Assembly: GCA_021299565.1 (NCBI GenBank)
Contig: JAJTHA010000065.1
Location: 1 to 8,277, forward strand
Direction of reading: 5' to 3'
DNA: 8,277 nt
DNA from: Candidatus Caenarcanales bacterium
GTDB taxonomy: Bacteria > Cyanobacteriota > Vampirovibrionia > LMEP-6097
Shown piece after piece: positions 6,903 through 8,277 of the stretch. The number at the start of each line of letters is the position of its first letter. The stretch's first letter is position 1. Both the position numbers and the translations under genes were made by a program. The notes below the pieces were generated by a model. That model was not told the DNA's origin. It ran no database searches and saw only the letters and a list, made by a program, of their open reading frames with translations.

Positions 6903-6932
6903 GCAGAAATATGACCCAAGTCATATTTCTGC
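6903..6932. repeat. Perfect hairpin 3 (left terminal hairpin of the element)
   Basis: GCAGAAATATGAC (6903-6915) pairs perfectly with GTCATATTTCTGC (6920-6932) around loop CCAA. It is homologous to hairpin 4; the two stems differ at three base pairs, each changed on both sides. Confidence 0.75.
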
Positions 6933-7031
6933 GCTCTATGCTCACACCAAAAAGTTTTGCATCGAACGCTCTCAATGAAAACTATTAATCTCAATAAGCA
7001 ACTTCTAGTTATACATGCATACGTTGAACGC

Positions 7032-7061
7032 GCAAAAATGTGATTAAAATCACATTTTTGC
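7032..7061. repeat. Perfect hairpin 4 (right terminal hairpin of the element)
   Basis: GCAAAAATGTGAT (7032-7044) pairs perfectly with ATCACATTTTTGC (7049-7061) around loop TAAA. It has the same stem length and loop size as hairpin 3, with G-C to A-T, A-T to G-C and C-G to T-A substitutions relative to it. Confidence 0.75.
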
Positions 7062-7063
7062 TA

Positions 7064-7081
7064 CCCTCTCTGTCCGCTGCT
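7064..7081 (+). repeat. tRNA-Ser 3'-end direct repeat, copy 3
   Basis: CCCTCTCTGTCCGC (7064-7077) is identical to copies 1 and 2, followed by TGCT in place of CACT/CGCT. It lies 186 bp after copy 2, and its CCC is also the last three bases of the inverted-repeat element. Confidence 0.8.
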
Positions 7082-7083
7082 TA

Positions 7084-7113
7084 ACAAAAAAGACATCAGG
7101 ATGTCTTTTTTGT
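7084..7113. terminator. Bidirectional terminator downstream of the AbiE pair
   Basis: ACAAAAAAGACATC (7084-7097) and GATGTCTTTTTTGT (7100-7113) form a perfect stem around a tight AG (or CAGG) loop, with T6 on either strand. Reading the - strand it lies about 60 nt after the toxin stop codon, so it probably ends the antitoxin-toxin transcript. The 59 bp between it and the toxin stop hold nothing I recognise. Confidence 0.7.
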
Positions 7114-7172
7114 GCTTTCAACGAAGAATATAAATTTCGATAGAAACAACTTCTAACTCAAACAAATAAACA

Positions 7173-8027
7173 TTATGTAAGCTTTTCAGCTACTCTTTGC
7201 AAATCACTCCACGCTTTCTCGAAATCAAATTGCATATAGTCTTCTTCTCGAAGCACGGGTCTTAATTGAGCCTCAAGTTGTGATTTGAGAATTTGTTTTT
7301 TACTATCTGAAAGATTTATTTCCAGAACTTCTGGTTTGCATAATTTGATTTTGGCTAAATCTTGTAATTGTTTATCGCTCAAATCTATAACTTGATTACG
7401 AAGAGCAAAATCCAAATCAAAAATATCTCTAATTGCAGGTTTAGTTCGAGTTAATGCTGCTCTAAGTTTTTCGGCATAGGCTTCAGTCTTAGAGAGGCAT
7501 TGGACTGGGAAAGGTTCGATCAGTAGATTGCCCGTAATTGGGTCTGTAACTAAAGTTTGCGCGTTAAGCATTTCAGGTGAAATTAAAATTTCTTCCCTAA
7601 GACCAATATCAAAGAGCACTGTGTCTTTGTTTCCTGAAGAGACTGACTCATATTCAAAACATGCGTTATATTGCGAAGAACTATTGTGTCCTTGAAAAGG
7701 ATCCCTAAAACTCAATCCTTCAGTATTTTTAACAAGATTATCTAATATCGTTTTAATAGGTTTCATCATAGAGCTTTTGGCTTTGCGTCCGGTGTCTTCT
7801 ACTATTGAGACGGAGAAATCCAGGTCTTCGCTTAAACGATAAAAGCCAACATGTACTTTATTTAAAAGAGTTCCCCCCTTGAATATTAACCGATGCGAAG
7901 CATTGGAAAATATGGCTTTTAATATTAAAGAGCAGTAGTAATCTTTTTCAATTAAATCAGGAATGAAACCTGTTCGCTGAGACGTTTGCCTGATTGCGAG
8001 TTCAAGTAATTCTTTAGATAGCACCAT
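7173..8027 (-). CDS. AbiEii-type nucleotidyltransferase toxin
   Basis: This belongs to the AbiEii/AbiGii (DUF1814) nucleotidyltransferase family, toxin part of type IV-like toxin-antitoxin pairs that act in abortive phage infection; related enzymes (MenT) are reported to modify tRNA. I chose the ATG at 8027 (284 aa, near the family's usual length); an in-frame upstream ATG at 8072 would lie deeper in the antitoxin gene. Seen motifs: IEKDYYCSLIL (26-36), the GGT signature LIFKGGTLLNKV (K50, G51-T53), the acidic motif RLSEDLDFSV (D68, D70), then KTEAYAEKLRAAL (K187) and RDIFDLDFAL (R200, D201, D204). All expected catalytic blocks are intact, so it should be active. Its start overlaps the antitoxin stop by 14 nt, as in coupled abiE operons, and a GTGGGGTG stretch upstream could serve as ribosome site. 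Confidence 0.88.
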   Translation of the reverse strand: MVLSKELLELAIRQTSQRTGFIPDLIEKDYYCSLILKAIFSNASHRLIFKGGTLLNKVHVGFYRLSEDLDFSVSIVEDTGRKAKSSMMKPIKTILDNLVKNTEGLSFRDPFQGHNSSSQYNACFEYESVSSGNKDTVLFDIGLREEILISPEMLNAQTLVTDPITGNLLIEPFPVQCLSKTEAYAEKLRAALTRTKPAIRDIFDLDFALRNQVIDLSDKQLQDLAKIKLCKPEVLEINLSDSKKQILKSQLEAQLRPVLREEDYMQFDFEKAWSDLQRVAEKLT

Positions 8028-8277
8028 TGAGTCGCACACCCCACTTTCTATTAATTCTACCTCTGTTCTCAAGCTCAGGCAGCATAGGTATAAAAGAACT
8101 AGTTTGATGAAGCCTTTTATATATTTTATTTATCAGCCTGGTATTAACTTTTATTGATTCTAAGAAATAACCTATTCTTCTACAAGTTGCAACATTAGAA
8201 AAATTCAGAGTTGACTCTACAAGATTTCTCAGAAAGGATTCGTCATTTGATCTATCCCTAATCCAATCATAAGCATC
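8014..8277 (-). CDS. AbiEi-type antitoxin, C-terminal 87 residues (truncated by the window)
   Basis: This frame is open from the right window edge to TAA at 8016-8014 and is absent from a long-ORF view because its start is outside. The visible part contains RRIGYFLES (residues 33-41 of the fragment) and a C-terminal IPMLPELENRGRINRKWGVR block, matching the way AbiEi antitoxin C-terminal domains end (R.GY.LE ... L.P ... G....W.V..N). In the AbiE systems studied, the antitoxin has an N-terminal winged-helix DNA-binding domain that represses its own operon; here that part would lie beyond the window. Position directly upstream of, and overlapping, the AbiEii toxin supports the call. The exact family (AbiEi versus a related antitoxin) needs the missing N-terminus. 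Confidence 0.7.
   Translation of the reverse strand, partial: DAYDWIRDRSNDESFLRNLVESTLNFSNVATCRRIGYFLESIKVNTRLINKIYKRLHQTSSFIPMLPELENRGRINRKWGVRLNGAI

Larger units (their letters stand above)
6898..7066. mobile_element. 169-bp MITE-like element with 37-nt terminal inverted repeats
   Basis: The left end (6898-6934) begins GGGTAGC and the right end (7030-7066) finishes GCTACCC. The 37-nt arms match at 28 positions when one is reverse-complemented. Each arm contains its own 13-bp perfect hairpin. Flanks carry the direct repeat TCTCTGTCCGCYGCT (left 6881-6895, right 7067-7081 with one difference), like a 15-nt target duplication or att core, separated from the left end by GG. The interior (about 95 bp) shows no convincing gene; the only ATG frame, 6975-7043, gives 22 codons without a ribosome site. 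No transposase is present, so movement would need one supplied in trans. The boundary and mobile nature are inferred. Confidence 0.55.
6763..7172. other. Gene-free region between the tRNA-Ser terminator and the AbiE pair
   Basis: About 410 bp with no convincing gene on either strand. It contains hairpin 2, tRNA-end copies 2 and 3, the 169-bp inverted-repeat element with hairpins 3 and 4, and the abiE terminator. The stretch 6818-6877 has no repeat I can name beyond short GGGG/CCCC arms. Reading the - strand, a 77-codon frame (6994-6761) crosses the tRNA remnant but has no family resemblance. The whole looks like an integration hotspot with accumulated scars. Confidence 0.6.

Noticed and set aside
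6761..6994. A 77-codon - strand frame containing GGQRGFRG
   Set aside because: It runs through the hairpin array and reads antisense through the tRNA 3'-end remnant; there is no ribosome site or family resemblance.
6975..7043. A 22-codon + strand frame inside the 169-bp element, ending within hairpin 4
   Set aside because: A leader peptide feeding an attenuator was considered, but there is no ribosome site and no gene downstream on that strand to control.
6724..7113. A CRISPR array, suggested by regularly spaced palindromic units
   Set aside because: The hairpins differ in sequence and spacing, and the direct repeats are only three, about 180 bp apart, with no cas gene.

Overview
The window comes from an AT-rich bacterium that makes lipoproteins: it carries an apolipoprotein N-acyltransferase and a secreted protein with a Sec signal peptide. 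The glutamine synthetase is of the short GSI-alpha (Bacillus-like) type, and the isocitrate dehydrogenase closely resembles the E. coli NADP enzyme as I recall it. Most starts lack a clear Shine-Dalgarno sequence. This mix argues against an ordinary Firmicute or gammaproteobacterium. A less-studied Gram-negative-type phylum is possible, but I cannot place it from this sequence alone.

Region 1 (1-2924, + strand): the 3' part of an lnt-like gene, open at the left window edge, overlaps a gene for a secreted endonuclease/exonuclease/phosphatase (EEP) family protein. The pair looks like an operon. The Lnt frame stops where its last membrane helix would be expected, and the signal peptide of the next gene begins in the +1 frame at that point.

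Region 2 (2925-3085): a convergent intergenic gap holding a three-stem (cloverleaf) palindromic repeat of about 100 bp.

Region 3 (3086-6492): a glutamate/2-oxoglutarate group. It contains icd (-), proB (+, divergent from icd across only 39 bp) and glnA (-, convergent with proB, the stop codons overlapping). Icd makes 2-oxoglutarate; ProB and GlnA both phosphorylate glutamate, for proline and glutamine synthesis respectively.

Region 4 (6493-7172): a tRNA-Ser(UGA) gene with a promoter and a perfect-palindrome terminator, followed by about 450 bp without a gene. That stretch holds two more copies of the tRNA 3' end (18-nt core, about 180 bp apart), four further perfect hairpins, and a 169-bp element bounded by 37-nt inverted repeats. 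The two terminal hairpins of this element differ at exactly three stem pairs, and all three changes are compensated. I read this as an integration hotspot with scars or a small mobile element.

Region 5 (7173-8277, - strand): an AbiE-type toxin-antitoxin / abortive-infection pair. The AbiEii-like nucleotidyltransferase toxin is complete; the AbiEi-like antitoxin is cut by the right window edge. Its position beside the tRNA scars suggests it is cargo of an island, the rest of which would lie to the right. No integrase or transposase is visible in the window.
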